Assembly: GCA_964613615.1 (NCBI GenBank)
Contig: CAZTIB010000014.1
Span: 1-38,787 of the forward strand
Direction: 5' to 3'
Length of the DNA stretch: 38,787 nt
Origin: J054 sp964613615
GTDB lineage: Bacteria; Pseudomonadota; Gammaproteobacteria; Steroidobacterales; GCA-2729495
Shown: piece by piece, positions 30,444 to 38,787 of the stretch
Numbering within the stretch: position 1 is the stretch's first letter
How the letters are laid out: every line of letters begins with the position of its first letter
The notes under the pieces: generated by a model
Told to the model about the DNA's origin: nothing
Databases searched by the model: none
What the model saw: only the letters and a program-made list of their open reading frames with translations
Made by a program: the position numbers and the translations under genes

Positions 30444-31975
30444 TGCAGCCAGAACATAGGACGGCCACGGCCGCCGGATCCGATGCCCGGGTCCTGGCCG
30501 CCGTGGACCTCGGCTCCAACAGTTTTCACATGATCGTGGCCCGGGTTTCCCACGGCCAGCTTACGATCATCGACCGCTTGCGGGAAATGGTGCGCCTGGC
30601 CGCCGGCCTGGACAAGAATAACGAACTGAATCGCAAGAGCGCAGAGCGAGCCCTGGACTGCCTGTCTCGCTTCGGTGAGCGAATCCGTGAAATGCACGCC
30701 GACCAGGTGCGCGTGGTGGGCACCAACACCTTACGCAAGGCCCGCAACTCGGGCAGCTTCCTCGCTAATGCCGCCGACCGTCTCGGACACACGGTGGAGA
30801 TAATTTCCGGCATCGAGGAGGCGCGACTCATCTACCTCGGCGTCAGCCACAGCATGCCGCTGGTTGACGATCCGCAAATCGTGATAGACATCGGCGGCGG
30901 CAGTACCGAAATCATTCGCGGCACCGGCTACGAGCCGGCCCTGATGGAAAGCCTGTATCTGGGTTGTGTCAGCCTCAGCAAGGCCGTTTTCGGGCCCAGC
31001 AAGCTCACCGCGAGGCGCTTCGAGCGTGCCCGACTCGCCGCCCGCTTGGAACTCGAGCCGGTCAGGGCACGCTTTCGCGCGGTACCGGTAGTTCGTCACG
31101 TTGGCGCGTCGGGCACCATCCGCGCCGCGCAACGTGTACTGCAGGATCTGGAAGGCGAGGATGCCCCGCTGACGCGCGCCGGCCTGGAACGATTGATCGA
31201 GCGCATGATCGGTGCCGGCAAGCTCGACCGGTTGTCGTTGCCGGGATTGTCGGACGAGCGCAAACCTGTGTTTGCCGGGGGCGTGTCCATCCTTGTCGAA
31301 TTAATGACCGCCCTCGACGCCGACCGGATGCAGGTTGCCGACGGCGCGCTGCGAGAAGGCATCATCTATGACCTGCTGGGACGAATGACGGCGGAAGACG
31401 AACGCGTTCGCACAGTTCGCGCGATGATGGCCCGTTACAACGTTGACCGCGAGCAGGCCGACCGCGTGGAAACGACGGCTCTGGATTTCCTCACCCAGGT
31501 CGCGGACGACTGGGACCTGGGCGCGCTGGAGCATCGTGACGCCCTCACGCGGTCAGCACGGCTCCACGAAATTGGCCTGGACATTGCGCATGCGCACTAC
31601 CATCGGCATGGCGCCTACCTGCTGGAGCATGCGGACATGCCCGGCTTCCCCCGCGAGGAACAGCGTCTGCTCGCGCGGCTTGTTGGTGCGCACCGCAGGT
31701 CTTTTCCACGGCAGTCATTCGATGACCTGCCGGGGGCGATGGCAGTGGCGGCCCGCCGGCTCGCGGTGCTGCTGCGCCTCGCCGTGTTATTCACCCGCAG
31801 CCGCGCCGATGATGCCAATGCGCCCGTCGAGCTGTCGGCGAGCGAGGATTCTCTGACGGTGACCGCACCGGTTGCGTGGCTTGAAGCCAATCCGCTGACC
31901 CTGGCTGACCTCAAGCTGGAAGCCGGGTTTCTCGGCGATGCCGGATTGGAGATGAAACTGGATCGACGCGTCTAG
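30443..31975 (+). CDS. ppx: Exopolyphosphatase (Ppx/GppA family)
   Basis: A 510-residue phosphatase of the actin-like ASKHA fold that cleaves terminal phosphate from polyphosphate or pppGpp. Visible motifs: AAVDLGSNSFHMIVARV at residues 15-31, VGTNTLRKARNS near residue 92, IVIDIGGGSTEII near residue 148, and VGASGTIRAAQRVL near residue 218. A C-terminal HD-like part contains HEIGLDIAHAHYHRHGAYLL. The length fits the four-domain Ppx of E. coli. The GTG start overlaps the bactofilin stop. It is convergent with ppk1, 3 bases apart, instead of the ppk-ppx operon seen in E. coli. Confidence 0.93.
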   Translation: MQPEHRTATAAGSDARVLAAVDLGSNSFHMIVARVSHGQLTIIDRLREMVRLAAGLDKNNELNRKSAERALDCLSRFGERIREMHADQVRVVGTNTLRKARNSGSFLANAADRLGHTVEIISGIEEARLIYLGVSHSMPLVDDPQIVIDIGGGSTEIIRGTGYEPALMESLYLGCVSLSKAVFGPSKLTARRFERARLAARLELEPVRARFRAVPVVRHVGASGTIRAAQRVLQDLEGEDAPLTRAGLERLIERMIGAGKLDRLSLPGLSDERKPVFAGGVSILVELMTALDADRMQVADGALREGIIYDLLGRMTAEDERVRTVRAMMARYNVDREQADRVETTALDFLTQVADDWDLGALEHRDALTRSARLHEIGLDIAHAHYHRHGAYLLEHADMPGFPREEQRLLARLVGAHRRSFPRQSFDDLPGAMAVAARRLAVLLRLAVLFTRSRADDANAPVELSASEDSLTVTAPVAWLEANPLTLADLKLEAGFLGDAGLEMKLDRRV

Positions 31976-31978
31976 CGC

Positions 31979-34057
31979 TCAGGCCCGCTCGGCCAGCTGG
32001 CCGAGCATCGTATCCTGGGCCGATGCTGGGGTTTCGTCGGAGGCCGGTTTCAACAGGGCGTAGCCGCCGTCGGACTGCAGCTCCCACGCGTGGGTATTGT
32101 CGTTGAGGCAGGTGTCGAGGTCGGCGATCAACCTGGCCTTGAGCTCAGCGTCCAGCACGGGAAAGGCTGTCTCTACCCGCCGGACCAGGTTGCGGTCCAT
32201 CCAGTCTGCGCTGGCGCAGTAGACATCTTCTTCCCCGTTGGCGTGAAAGTAATACACCCGTGAGTGTTCGAGGAAGCGGCCGACAATGGAGCGTACCCGT
32301 ATGTTGTCCGAGACACCGGGAAGACGCGGCCGCAGGCAGCAAATTCCGCGGACGATCAGGTCGACGAACACGCCGGCGTTGGAAGCCCGGTACAGGGCTT
32401 GAATAACGCCCGGTTCCGTCACCGCGTTGATCTTCGCAATGATGTGGCCGTTGCCGCCGGCTGCCACGTTGCGGCTTTCCTGCTCGATTCGTTCGATGAG
32501 ATCGGCTCGCAGACTGAACGGTGCCTGCGCGATGCGCTTCAACGGCGGCGTCTGCATCATGCTGGTGAGCTGCAAGAACACCTGGTGCACGTCTTCGCCC
32601 AGGTCCGGGTCGGCCGTCAGCAGACTGTAGTCCGTGTAGAGCTTGGCCGTGCCCAGGTGGTAGTTGCCGGTACCAAGGTGCACGTAGCGGCGCAGCCTGC
32701 CCTTTTCCCGGCGTACCACCATGGCCATCTTGCAGTGCGTTTTGAAGCTGCGCACGCCGTAGACGACATGGGCGCCCGCTGCCTGCAGGCGGTTCGCGAG
32801 TTCGATGTTCGCGGCTTCATCGAAGCGGGCACGCAACTCGATGCTGACCGTGACTTCCTTGCCCGCCTGAGCCGCCGCAACCAGGGACTTCACAATGGGC
32901 GAATCGGGGCCCGTCCGGTAAAGCGTGATCTTCAGGGCCAGTACATCCGGGTCCTGGGCGGCACGACTGACGAATTCCAGCACCGGTCCGAACGACTCGT
33001 AGGGGTGGTGCAGCAGGATGTCCTGGGAGCTGACCGCTGAGAAGATGTCGTCATCGTCGCGCAATGCGCGGGGCATGCTGGCCGTGAAGGGCGCATCTCT
33101 CAGGTCTTCACGCTCGGAGAGGTTGTAAACGGCCATTAGCCGGTTCACGTTCACGGGCCCTTCGACGCGGTAGTGGTCGGCCTCTTCGAGGCCGAACATG
33201 TCGAGCAGAAAACTGGTCAGTCCGGCCGGGCAGTCGTCGGCGGTTTCCAGGCGCACCGCAGCACCGTAGCGGCTCGCAATCAGCTCGCCTTCCAGCGCGT
33301 GCATCAGGTCTTCGACCTCCTCTTCATCCACATACAGGTCGCTGTTGCGGGTGACACGAAACTGGTAGCAGCCGGTGATCTCCATGCCGGTGAAGAGCTC
33401 TTCCACGAAGGCGTGAATGATGGACGACAGGAACACGAAGTCGTTCGGCCCGGTGTCAGGCAGGTCGGATGACAGGCGGATCACGCGCGGCAACGACCGG
33501 GGCGCCTGCACGATGGCGCGATTACACGGGCGCCCAAAGGCGTGCACGCCGTTCAGGCCGACGATGAAATTCAGGCTCTTGTTCAGGATGCGCGGGAAGG
33601 GCCGGGCCGGATCGAGGGTAATCGGGCTCAGCACCGGTTCAACCTCCTGGTCGAAGAAATCCCGTAGCCACTCCCGTTGGGCCTGGTTCCAGCGCGTGCG
33701 CCGGATAAAACGAATGCCTTCGGAGTTCAGCTGCGGGATCAGGTCTTCGTTCAGCAGGCGGTACTGCCGTTCTACCAGGTCGTGGGCCCGTTCGCTGATG
33801 GTGCTCAGCACCTGCTGGGGTGTGAGCATGTCCGGGCCGGCGGGTGCAGAGCCCAGTTCCAGACGTTGTTTCAGGCCGCTGACCCGGATTTCGAAAAACT
33901 CGTCGAGGTTGGTGCTGACAATGCACAGAAACTTCAGGCGTTCCAGCAGCGGCGTCGCGGTGTCGATGGCCTGGTGCAGGACCCGCCAGTTGAATTCGAG
34001 CGCACTCAGTTCCCGGTTGATGTAGTAGTCGGGAAGCTTGAGGTTCGGCGTGTCCAC
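31979..34057 (-). CDS. ppk1: Polyphosphate kinase 1
   Basis: Ppk1 reversibly polymerises the gamma phosphate of ATP into polyphosphate. The 692-residue protein has the usual four-domain pattern. The N-terminus is YINRELSALEFNWRVLHQAI. The phosphorylated histidine is in VRSFKTHCKMAMVVRREKG, near residue 435, followed by YVHLGTGNYHLGTAKLYTDY. IVRGICCLRPRLPGVSDNIR and SADWMDRNLVRRVE complete the phospholipase-D-like halves. The ATG is at the family start. It is probably monocistronic, with a 63-base gap to upstream anmK. Confidence 0.96.
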   Translation of the reverse strand: MDTPNLKLPDYYINRELSALEFNWRVLHQAIDTATPLLERLKFLCIVSTNLDEFFEIRVSGLKQRLELGSAPAGPDMLTPQQVLSTISERAHDLVERQYRLLNEDLIPQLNSEGIRFIRRTRWNQAQREWLRDFFDQEVEPVLSPITLDPARPFPRILNKSLNFIVGLNGVHAFGRPCNRAIVQAPRSLPRVIRLSSDLPDTGPNDFVFLSSIIHAFVEELFTGMEITGCYQFRVTRNSDLYVDEEEVEDLMHALEGELIASRYGAAVRLETADDCPAGLTSFLLDMFGLEEADHYRVEGPVNVNRLMAVYNLSEREDLRDAPFTASMPRALRDDDDIFSAVSSQDILLHHPYESFGPVLEFVSRAAQDPDVLALKITLYRTGPDSPIVKSLVAAAQAGKEVTVSIELRARFDEAANIELANRLQAAGAHVVYGVRSFKTHCKMAMVVRREKGRLRRYVHLGTGNYHLGTAKLYTDYSLLTADPDLGEDVHQVFLQLTSMMQTPPLKRIAQAPFSLRADLIERIEQESRNVAAGGNGHIIAKINAVTEPGVIQALYRASNAGVFVDLIVRGICCLRPRLPGVSDNIRVRSIVGRFLEHSRVYYFHANGEEDVYCASADWMDRNLVRRVETAFPVLDAELKARLIADLDTCLNDNTHAWELQSDGGYALLKPASDETPASAQDTMLGQLAERA

Positions 34058-34120
34058 GGTGGCGGTCCTGAAGGGGGCCTCTAAATATATCAGCCGCCCT
34101 GCGACTAATCGTGGCGGCGG

Positions 34121-35251
34121 TCACATTTGACGTAATGCGTTCCCGGGCGGCAGGTAGATACCACCCAGCGGGGCCGATGTCTTCGCGCCGGTGACCGTGG
34201 GCACGTTGCCGGGCCGGCCGGCCAGGCGTTCCTGCGCGAGCCAGGCGAAGGCGGTGGCCTCGACCCAGTCGGGATCGATGCCCCAACGCGCGGTGGTATC
34301 TACCGTGGTGCCCGGCAAGCGGCGCTGCAGCCGCGTGGCCAGGTCGGCATTGTGGGCGCCGCCGCCGCAAACCGCGAGCATCGCCGGCATGTCCGGCCCG
34401 GCGGCCAGGGCGTCGGCGATGGTTGCCGCGCTCAGTTCGGCCAGCGTTGCCTGCGTGTCCTGGGCGCCCGGTTGGGAGTCGACACGACCCAGCGCCCGGT
34501 CGACCCATGCGCCGCAGAAATAGTCGGTGCCGGTGCTCTTCGGTGCCGGCGCCGCAAAATAGGTGTCGCCCCGCAGTGCATCCAGCAAGTCGCCATGCAC
34601 GCTGCCGCCGGCCGCCCAGGCCCCGCCCCGATCGAAAGCATCCTGATGGTGGCGCCGGTACCAGTCGTCCAGCAGCGTGTTGCCGGGACCGGTGTCGAAC
34701 CCGGTGACCGGCCCGTTGGCGGGCAACCGCGTGATATTCGCGATGCCGCCGATATTCACCAGCGCCCGGTCCTCCTTGGGGTTGCCAAACGCAAACCGAT
34801 GAAACGCGGGCACCAGCGGTGCGCCCTGTCCCCCGAGGGCGAGATCCATATTGCGGAAGTCCGCCACGACGGGAATGCCCGTGATGGCCGCCAGCGCACC
34901 CGGGTCGCCTGCCTGCAGTGAGAAGGGCGGGTCCGCCTCCGGAGCATGGAGCACGGTCTGGCCGTGACTACCGATGGCGCGGACATCAGCCGGCCGTCGG
35001 CCGCTGGCCGCCAGCAGGTCTTGCGCGGCGGCGGCAAATTCCTGTGCGACCTGAACGTGGAGGCGACCGTAGTCGGCGAGGCTTGCCGACCCAGGTGCTG
35101 CGGCCGCAGCCAGCAACTCGCGCCGCAGCGCGTCCGGATAGGCGCGAGTATGCGTGCTGTCGACCGTGACGCTGCGGTCGCTGAAGCTGGCCAGCACCGC
35201 ATCGATGCCGTCCATGCTGGTGCCCGAAATCAGGCCGATGTAGCAGGTCAC
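34121..35251 (-). CDS. anmK: Anhydro-N-acetylmuramic acid kinase AnmK
   Basis: AnmK hydrolyses and phosphorylates 1,6-anhydro-MurNAc to MurNAc-6-phosphate, recycling cell-wall sugar. The 376-residue ASKHA kinase starts with YIGLISGTSMDGIDAVL, followed by IGSHGQTVLHAP near residue 92, GDPGALAAITGIPVVADFR near residue 114, NIGGIANITRLP near residue 165, and CGGGAHNADLATRLQ near residue 293. It follows the M23 peptidase gene by 19 bases on the same strand. With AmpD elsewhere in the window it forms part of the anhydro-muropeptide pathway. Confidence 0.95.
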   Translation of the reverse strand: MTCYIGLISGTSMDGIDAVLASFSDRSVTVDSTHTRAYPDALRRELLAAAAAPGSASLADYGRLHVQVAQEFAAAAQDLLAASGRRPADVRAIGSHGQTVLHAPEADPPFSLQAGDPGALAAITGIPVVADFRNMDLALGGQGAPLVPAFHRFAFGNPKEDRALVNIGGIANITRLPANGPVTGFDTGPGNTLLDDWYRRHHQDAFDRGGAWAAGGSVHGDLLDALRGDTYFAAPAPKSTGTDYFCGAWVDRALGRVDSQPGAQDTQATLAELSAATIADALAAGPDMPAMLAVCGGGAHNADLATRLQRRLPGTTVDTTARWGIDPDWVEATAFAWLAQERLAGRPGNVPTVTGAKTSAPLGGIYLPPGNALRQM

Positions 35252-35270
35252 CGCGCGGCCGGGCGCAGAT

Positions 35271-36710
35271 TCAGTAGCGGGAGTGACCGGCTTCGGCCAC
35301 GACCATTGCCGGTCGCGCTTCGAGCTGCTCGATCAGCGCGTCGGCCACGGTGCGAAACTGGCTCAGATAAGCCGGGTCGATGGGTTCGGCATCGGGCAGC
35401 TTGACGGTCCGCGGGTTCCGGTGCACGCCGTTGGCGCGGTATTCATAGTGCAGGTGTGGGCCGGTAGCGAGGCCCGTGGCCCCGACGTAGCCGATAATCT
35501 GGCCCTGGCGCACACGCTGGCCGTTACGGTACTTGCCGAACCGGGACAGGTGCGCATACAGCGTGGTGATGTTGCCGCCGTGTTGCAGGATCACGGTATT
35601 GCCATAGCCGCCTTTGCGGCTGCGGAAAGAGACTTTGCCGTCGCCGGCAGCCTTCACGGGCGTGCCCCGGGGGGCGGCGTAGTCCACGCCGCGATGAGCA
35701 CGAATGGTGTTCAGTTTCGGATGCCGCCGCCGTGGGTTGAAGTTGGAGCTGACCCGGCTGAACGACAGCGGGGCACGCACAAAGGCTTTACGCACGCTGC
35801 GGCCCTCCGGCGTGTAGTAGTCCACGCGCCCGTCGGGATCGGCGAACCGGACTGCCCGGAAGGCCCGGCCCTGGTTCACGAACTCGGCGGCCAGAATGTC
35901 GCCATCGGCGAGCCGCTCGCCATCCCGCCAAAGTTCTTCGTAGACCAGGCGGAACTCGTCGCCTTCGCGAATATCGAGCACGAAGTCGACATCCCAGGCG
36001 AAGATGCCGGCGAGGTTCATAGTGGTCCGGTCACTGATACCGGCATCGGCCGCGGCCAGGAACAGTGAGCTTTCAATGTTGCCGCTGGCCACCACGGGCC
36101 GGCGTTCCAGCTCGCGGGCCACCAGCCGCGCCGCAAAAGCGTCGTTGTTCTGCCTGTCGATGCGCAACGATTCCGTGATCCCCACCTCACGCTCCAGGGC
36201 CAGGATTCGACCGCCGTCGTGGCGCACGATGATCTCGTCGCCGGGGCGCACCAGCCTGAGGTGCTTGCGGCCGAGATCGGTGGCAATGAGGCCAGCCAGG
36301 TCGGCCCGGCTCAGGTCATTCCGGGCGAAGAGCCGGTCGAGGCTGTCCCCACGGCGGATTTTCAAAACTACCTGCGTTCCAGCCGGCGACTGGGCAGTCG
36401 GCTCCGCCGTGGCGGGCGTGTCGAGGCTGGGGTTGTCCGTGGTGCGGGAGTCATTGCTCGACAACGGCGCCGGCGCGTCTTCAGCGACGGTTGCGGCGGC
36501 CTCCAGCGGAGCCGTGTCCAACAGCCCGGCCGGGGCGTCGGCTTCAAGGGCAGACACAGATTCAGTATTCGGCTGTGTCTGGATGCCGATCAGCCCGAAG
36601 GCTATCAGCGGGATGCCCAGCCCGGCGGCAAACCATGGCAGGCGGCTGGCGGGGCGCTTGCGCGGATTCAACGGCTTGTAGTCCGGAAAAGTCCGGCGTT
36701 CAGCGCTCAC
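35271..36710 (-). CDS. LysM/OapA-like and M23 peptidoglycan endopeptidase (MepM-type)
   Basis: A 479-residue envelope protein. A membrane anchor or signal lies at about residues 27-46 (FAAGLGIPLIAFGLIGI). A Pro/Ala-rich linker, a LysM/OapA-like domain near residues 120-180 (VLKIRRGDSLDRLFARNDLS) and a middle domain follow. The C-terminal M23 domain has HRGVDYAAPRGTPV (first His and Asp) and GPHLHYEYR (HxH), so catalysis is probably intact. It should cut peptide cross-links in the periplasm. The GTG at 36710 has AGGGAG upstream and avoids an implausible N-terminal extension. The pair with anmK beside divergent tyrS is a common gammaproteobacterial arrangement. Confidence 0.9.
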   Translation of the reverse strand: MSAERRTFPDYKPLNPRKRPASRLPWFAAGLGIPLIAFGLIGIQTQPNTESVSALEADAPAGLLDTAPLEAAATVAEDAPAPLSSNDSRTTDNPSLDTPATAEPTAQSPAGTQVVLKIRRGDSLDRLFARNDLSRADLAGLIATDLGRKHLRLVRPGDEIIVRHDGGRILALEREVGITESLRIDRQNNDAFAARLVARELERRPVVASGNIESSLFLAAADAGISDRTTMNLAGIFAWDVDFVLDIREGDEFRLVYEELWRDGERLADGDILAAEFVNQGRAFRAVRFADPDGRVDYYTPEGRSVRKAFVRAPLSFSRVSSNFNPRRRHPKLNTIRAHRGVDYAAPRGTPVKAAGDGKVSFRSRKGGYGNTVILQHGGNITTLYAHLSRFGKYRNGQRVRQGQIIGYVGATGLATGPHLHYEYRANGVHRNPRTVKLPDAEPIDPAYLSQFRTVADALIEQLEARPAMVVAEAGHSRY

Positions 36711-36797
36711 GATAGCCAACTCCCTGACGGGCTGCCCATTGCCCCACAGTCTCCGACCTCGATGTGGCAGCCGTGCATTCAGGCGGGTCGGCACGAG

Positions 36798-36827
36798 ATT
36801 ATCAACAACTACATAAGAGTGGGTCAA
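36798..36827 (-). promoter_or_regulatory. Candidate sigma-70 promoter of the M23 peptidase-anmK operon
   Basis: TTGACC (36822-36827) and GATAAT (36798-36803) are spaced by 18 bases, each with five of six consensus bases. The predicted start near 36791 gives a leader of about 80 bases before the GTG. The AT-rich stretch stands out against its surroundings. Confidence 0.6.
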
Positions 36828-36923
36828 CAACACAATAATGACTCTGAGCATCGCGTCTCAACGACTGCCGCTGCCGGGGCGGATCGTATATCCTCGCGCC
36901 CGTCTGGGCGCGGAAATCCTGGT

Positions 36924-38123
36924 ATGTCCTCCCGAAAGGAGCAGCTCGACGAGATCCGTCGGGGAACGGAAGAAATTCTCGTTGAAAAGGAGCTGGCGGA
37001 GCGCCTGGCCAGTGGCCGCACGCTGCGTATCAAGGCGGGCTTTGACCCCACAGCGCCAGATCTGCACCTCGGCCACACGGTGCTGATCAACAAGATGCGC
37101 CAGTTTCAGCAACTGGGGCATGAAGTGATCTTCCTGATCGGCGATTTCACCGGCCTGATCGGCGACCCGACGGGCCGCAACACCACCCGTCCGGCGCTGA
37201 CGCGGGACGAGGTGATCGAGAACGCCCAGACCTACGAGGCTCAGATCTACAAGATTCTCGAGCCGGAACGCACCCTGATCATGTTCAACTCGAGCTGGAT
37301 GGGAGAGATGTCGGCCGCCGACCTGATCCAGCTGGCGGGCCGGCACACGGTGGCCCGGATGCTGGAGCGGGACGATTTCAGCCAGCGCTATGCCGGGGGT
37401 AAGCCCATCGCCATTCATGAGTTTCTGTACCCGCTGGTGCAGGGCTATGACTCGGTCATGCTGAAAGCGGACGTAGAGCTCGGGGGTACCGACCAGAAGT
37501 TCAACCTGCTGGTGGGGCGACAGCTGCAGCAAAGCTGGGGGCAGCCGCCCCAGGTGGTGTTGACCATGCCCCTGCTGGAGGGCCTGGACGGCGTTAACAA
37601 GATGTCGAAGTCTCTCGGCAATTACGTGGGCATCACCGATGCTCCGGCGGAGATGTTCGGCAAGCTGATGTCCGTTTCCGACGAGCTGATGTGGCGCTAT
37701 TTCGAGTTGCTCAGTTTCCGGCCCCAGGCTGAAATCGCGGTCCTGCGGGACGAAGTGGCGGCGGGCGCCAACCCGCGCGACGTGAAGTTCGGGCTGGCCC
37801 GGGAGCTGGTGGGGCGCTTTCACGGTGCGTCGGCCGCGACGGCGGCCCAGGAGGCTTTCGTCCGGCAGTTCCAGGATGGAGGCCTGCCCGAGGATATGGC
37901 CGAGATTGACCTGGAGGCGCCGGACGGCAGCCTCGGCATCGCCAAGCTGCTGTGCGCCGCCCAGCTGGTGAGCAGCAATTCTGAGGCTTTCCGCATGATC
38001 AAGCAGGGTGCGGTGCGGATCGACGGGGAGCGCGTCGAGGACCGGGGCCTCGAAATCCCGGCCGGGAGCACCCACGTCTACCAGGTTGGCAAAAGGCGTT
38101 TCGCCAGGGTGCGGGTGGGATAA
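36924..38123 (+). CDS. tyrS: Tyrosyl-tRNA synthetase
   Basis: TyrS charges tRNA-Tyr with tyrosine. The 399-residue class I enzyme has the HIGH motif as HLGH in FDPTAPDLHLGHTV near residue 41, GDFTGLIGDPTGRN near residue 72, and KMSKS in NKMSKSLGNYVG near residue 227. A C-terminal S4 RNA-binding domain covers about residues 335-399 (FRMIKQGAVRIDGERVED). The KMSKS form and general layout resemble the TyrZ-type enzyme rather than E. coli TyrS. The ATG 36924 is chosen because the family N-terminus starts there; the longer open frame crosses the divergent gene. It precedes the rRNA operon. Confidence 0.96.
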   Translation: MSSRKEQLDEIRRGTEEILVEKELAERLASGRTLRIKAGFDPTAPDLHLGHTVLINKMRQFQQLGHEVIFLIGDFTGLIGDPTGRNTTRPALTRDEVIENAQTYEAQIYKILEPERTLIMFNSSWMGEMSAADLIQLAGRHTVARMLERDDFSQRYAGGKPIAIHEFLYPLVQGYDSVMLKADVELGGTDQKFNLLVGRQLQQSWGQPPQVVLTMPLLEGLDGVNKMSKSLGNYVGITDAPAEMFGKLMSVSDELMWRYFELLSFRPQAEIAVLRDEVAAGANPRDVKFGLARELVGRFHGASAATAAQEAFVRQFQDGGLPEDMAEIDLEAPDGSLGIAKLLCAAQLVSSNSEAFRMIKQGAVRIDGERVEDRGLEIPAGSTHVYQVGKRRFARVRVG

Positions 38124-38141
38124 ATATTCTTCCCCGGGGGC

Positions 38142-38169
38142 TTGCTCCGGAGCTGATTTTGCATATACT
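38142..38169 (+). promoter_or_regulatory. Candidate rRNA operon promoter
   Basis: TATACT (38164-38169, five of six bases) is preceded by a weak TTGCTC (38142-38147) at 16 bases. A perfect GCTCCGGAGC palindrome (38144-38153) lies across the -35 and spacer and may be an operator. The predicted start near 38176 is about 170 bases before mature 16S rRNA and just upstream of boxA. Confidence 0.5.
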
Positions 38170-38197
38170 TATCGACTGCCTGCGACAAACGTGGGCC

Positions 38198-38209
38198 CGT
38201 TCTTTAACA
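38198..38209 (+). promoter_or_regulatory. rRNA leader boxA antitermination site
   Basis: CGTTCTTTAACA matches ten of twelve bases of the E. coli rrn boxA (TGCTCTTTAACA) that recruits NusB/NusE. The following TTTGTGTGGGCGCTCG also resembles the E. coli rrn leader. This confirms that an rRNA operon starts here rather than an isolated 16S fragment. Confidence 0.85.
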
Positions 38210-38344
38210 ATCAGGAAACAGGTAATTTGTGTGGGCGCTCGCGTCGACATGGCGTCTTGTCATGGCCCGATGTGAGTGACCGAACATACTCGTTACTTAA
38301 TTTTTTTAGTAATTAGCAGTTCGGGATCTCAATCTTCAAAACTT

Positions 38345-38787
<443 letters not shown>

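Noticed and set aside
36823..36840. Another CAACAACACAATAATG stretch upstream of tyrS as a second Crc/Hfq site
   Set aside because: It is short, far from the tyrS start, and overlaps the opposite-strand promoter; AT-richness explains it.
36219..36923. N-terminal extension of tyrS by 235 codons
   Set aside because: It overlaps the divergent M23 peptidase gene and its promoter, and TyrS family similarity starts at 36924.

Overview
The window is a GC-rich chromosomal segment from a gammaproteobacterium. Gene order around gshB, the tonB-like gene, yqgE, ruvX, pyrB and the divergent pilGHIJ-chpA cluster matches the Pseudomonas aeruginosa arrangement as I remember it. The 16S rRNA 5' part at the right end is gammaproteobacterial in character. 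From memory it would fit a deep-branching marine lineage such as Woeseiaceae, but that placement is a guess. No insertion sequences, phage genes, CRISPR arrays or tRNA genes are visible. Coding density is very high, with many stop/start overlaps and many GTG, TTG or CTG starts.

Layout. Positions 1-4815 (minus strand): gshB, a TonB-like energy transducer, yqgE, ruvX, pyrB and a partial pyrK-like flavoprotein/iron-sulfur subunit. Positions 5112-14608 (plus): a type IV pilus chemosensory (Chp) cluster, pilG-pilH-pilI-pilJ-chpA-chpC, without the adaptation enzymes PilK and ChpB. Then come rsmE (minus) and ampD-ampE-btuF (plus). A cobalamin block on the minus strand follows: cobalamin adenosyltransferase and btuB behind a cobalamin riboswitch, with btuD upstream. 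Positions 21438-21986 hold no conventional protein gene but do hold a probable small-RNA gene. Next are an amidohydrolase-like beta-propeller protein and a gamma-glutamyltransferase (minus), tyrA (plus), btuC (minus), rppH-DUF6776-bactofilin-ppx (plus), ppk1, anmK and an M23 peptidase (minus), tyrS (plus), and a ribosomal RNA operon start with promoter, boxA leader and the first ~440 bases of 16S rRNA.

How the genes work together. The Chp proteins form one phosphorelay that couples surface sensing (PilJ) to a large hybrid kinase (ChpA) and two single-domain regulators (PilG, PilH). BtuB, BtuF, BtuC, BtuD and the adenosyltransferase form a complete vitamin B12 uptake and activation route scattered over about 12 kb, with the riboswitch in front of btuB. 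AmpD, AmpE, AnmK and the M23 peptidase serve peptidoglycan turnover and recycling. Ppx and Ppk1 handle polyphosphate.

The most interesting element is at 21482-21731 on the minus strand. It combines a core-perfect sigma-54 promoter, a roughly 220-nt AT-rich transcript with three clusters of AAN repeats (the motif bound by Hfq, and by Hfq with Crc), and a strong intrinsic terminator with eight U residues. This is the architecture of the Pseudomonas CrcZ/CrcY RNAs, which sequester Hfq/Crc in carbon catabolite repression, but it sits here beside vitamin B12 genes. Other notable points are an amidohydrolase domain that has lost its metal-binding motifs, a probable CTG start for ruvX, a perfect (GCAGAA)8 repeat inside chpA, and a pyrB followed by pyrK rather than pyrC'.
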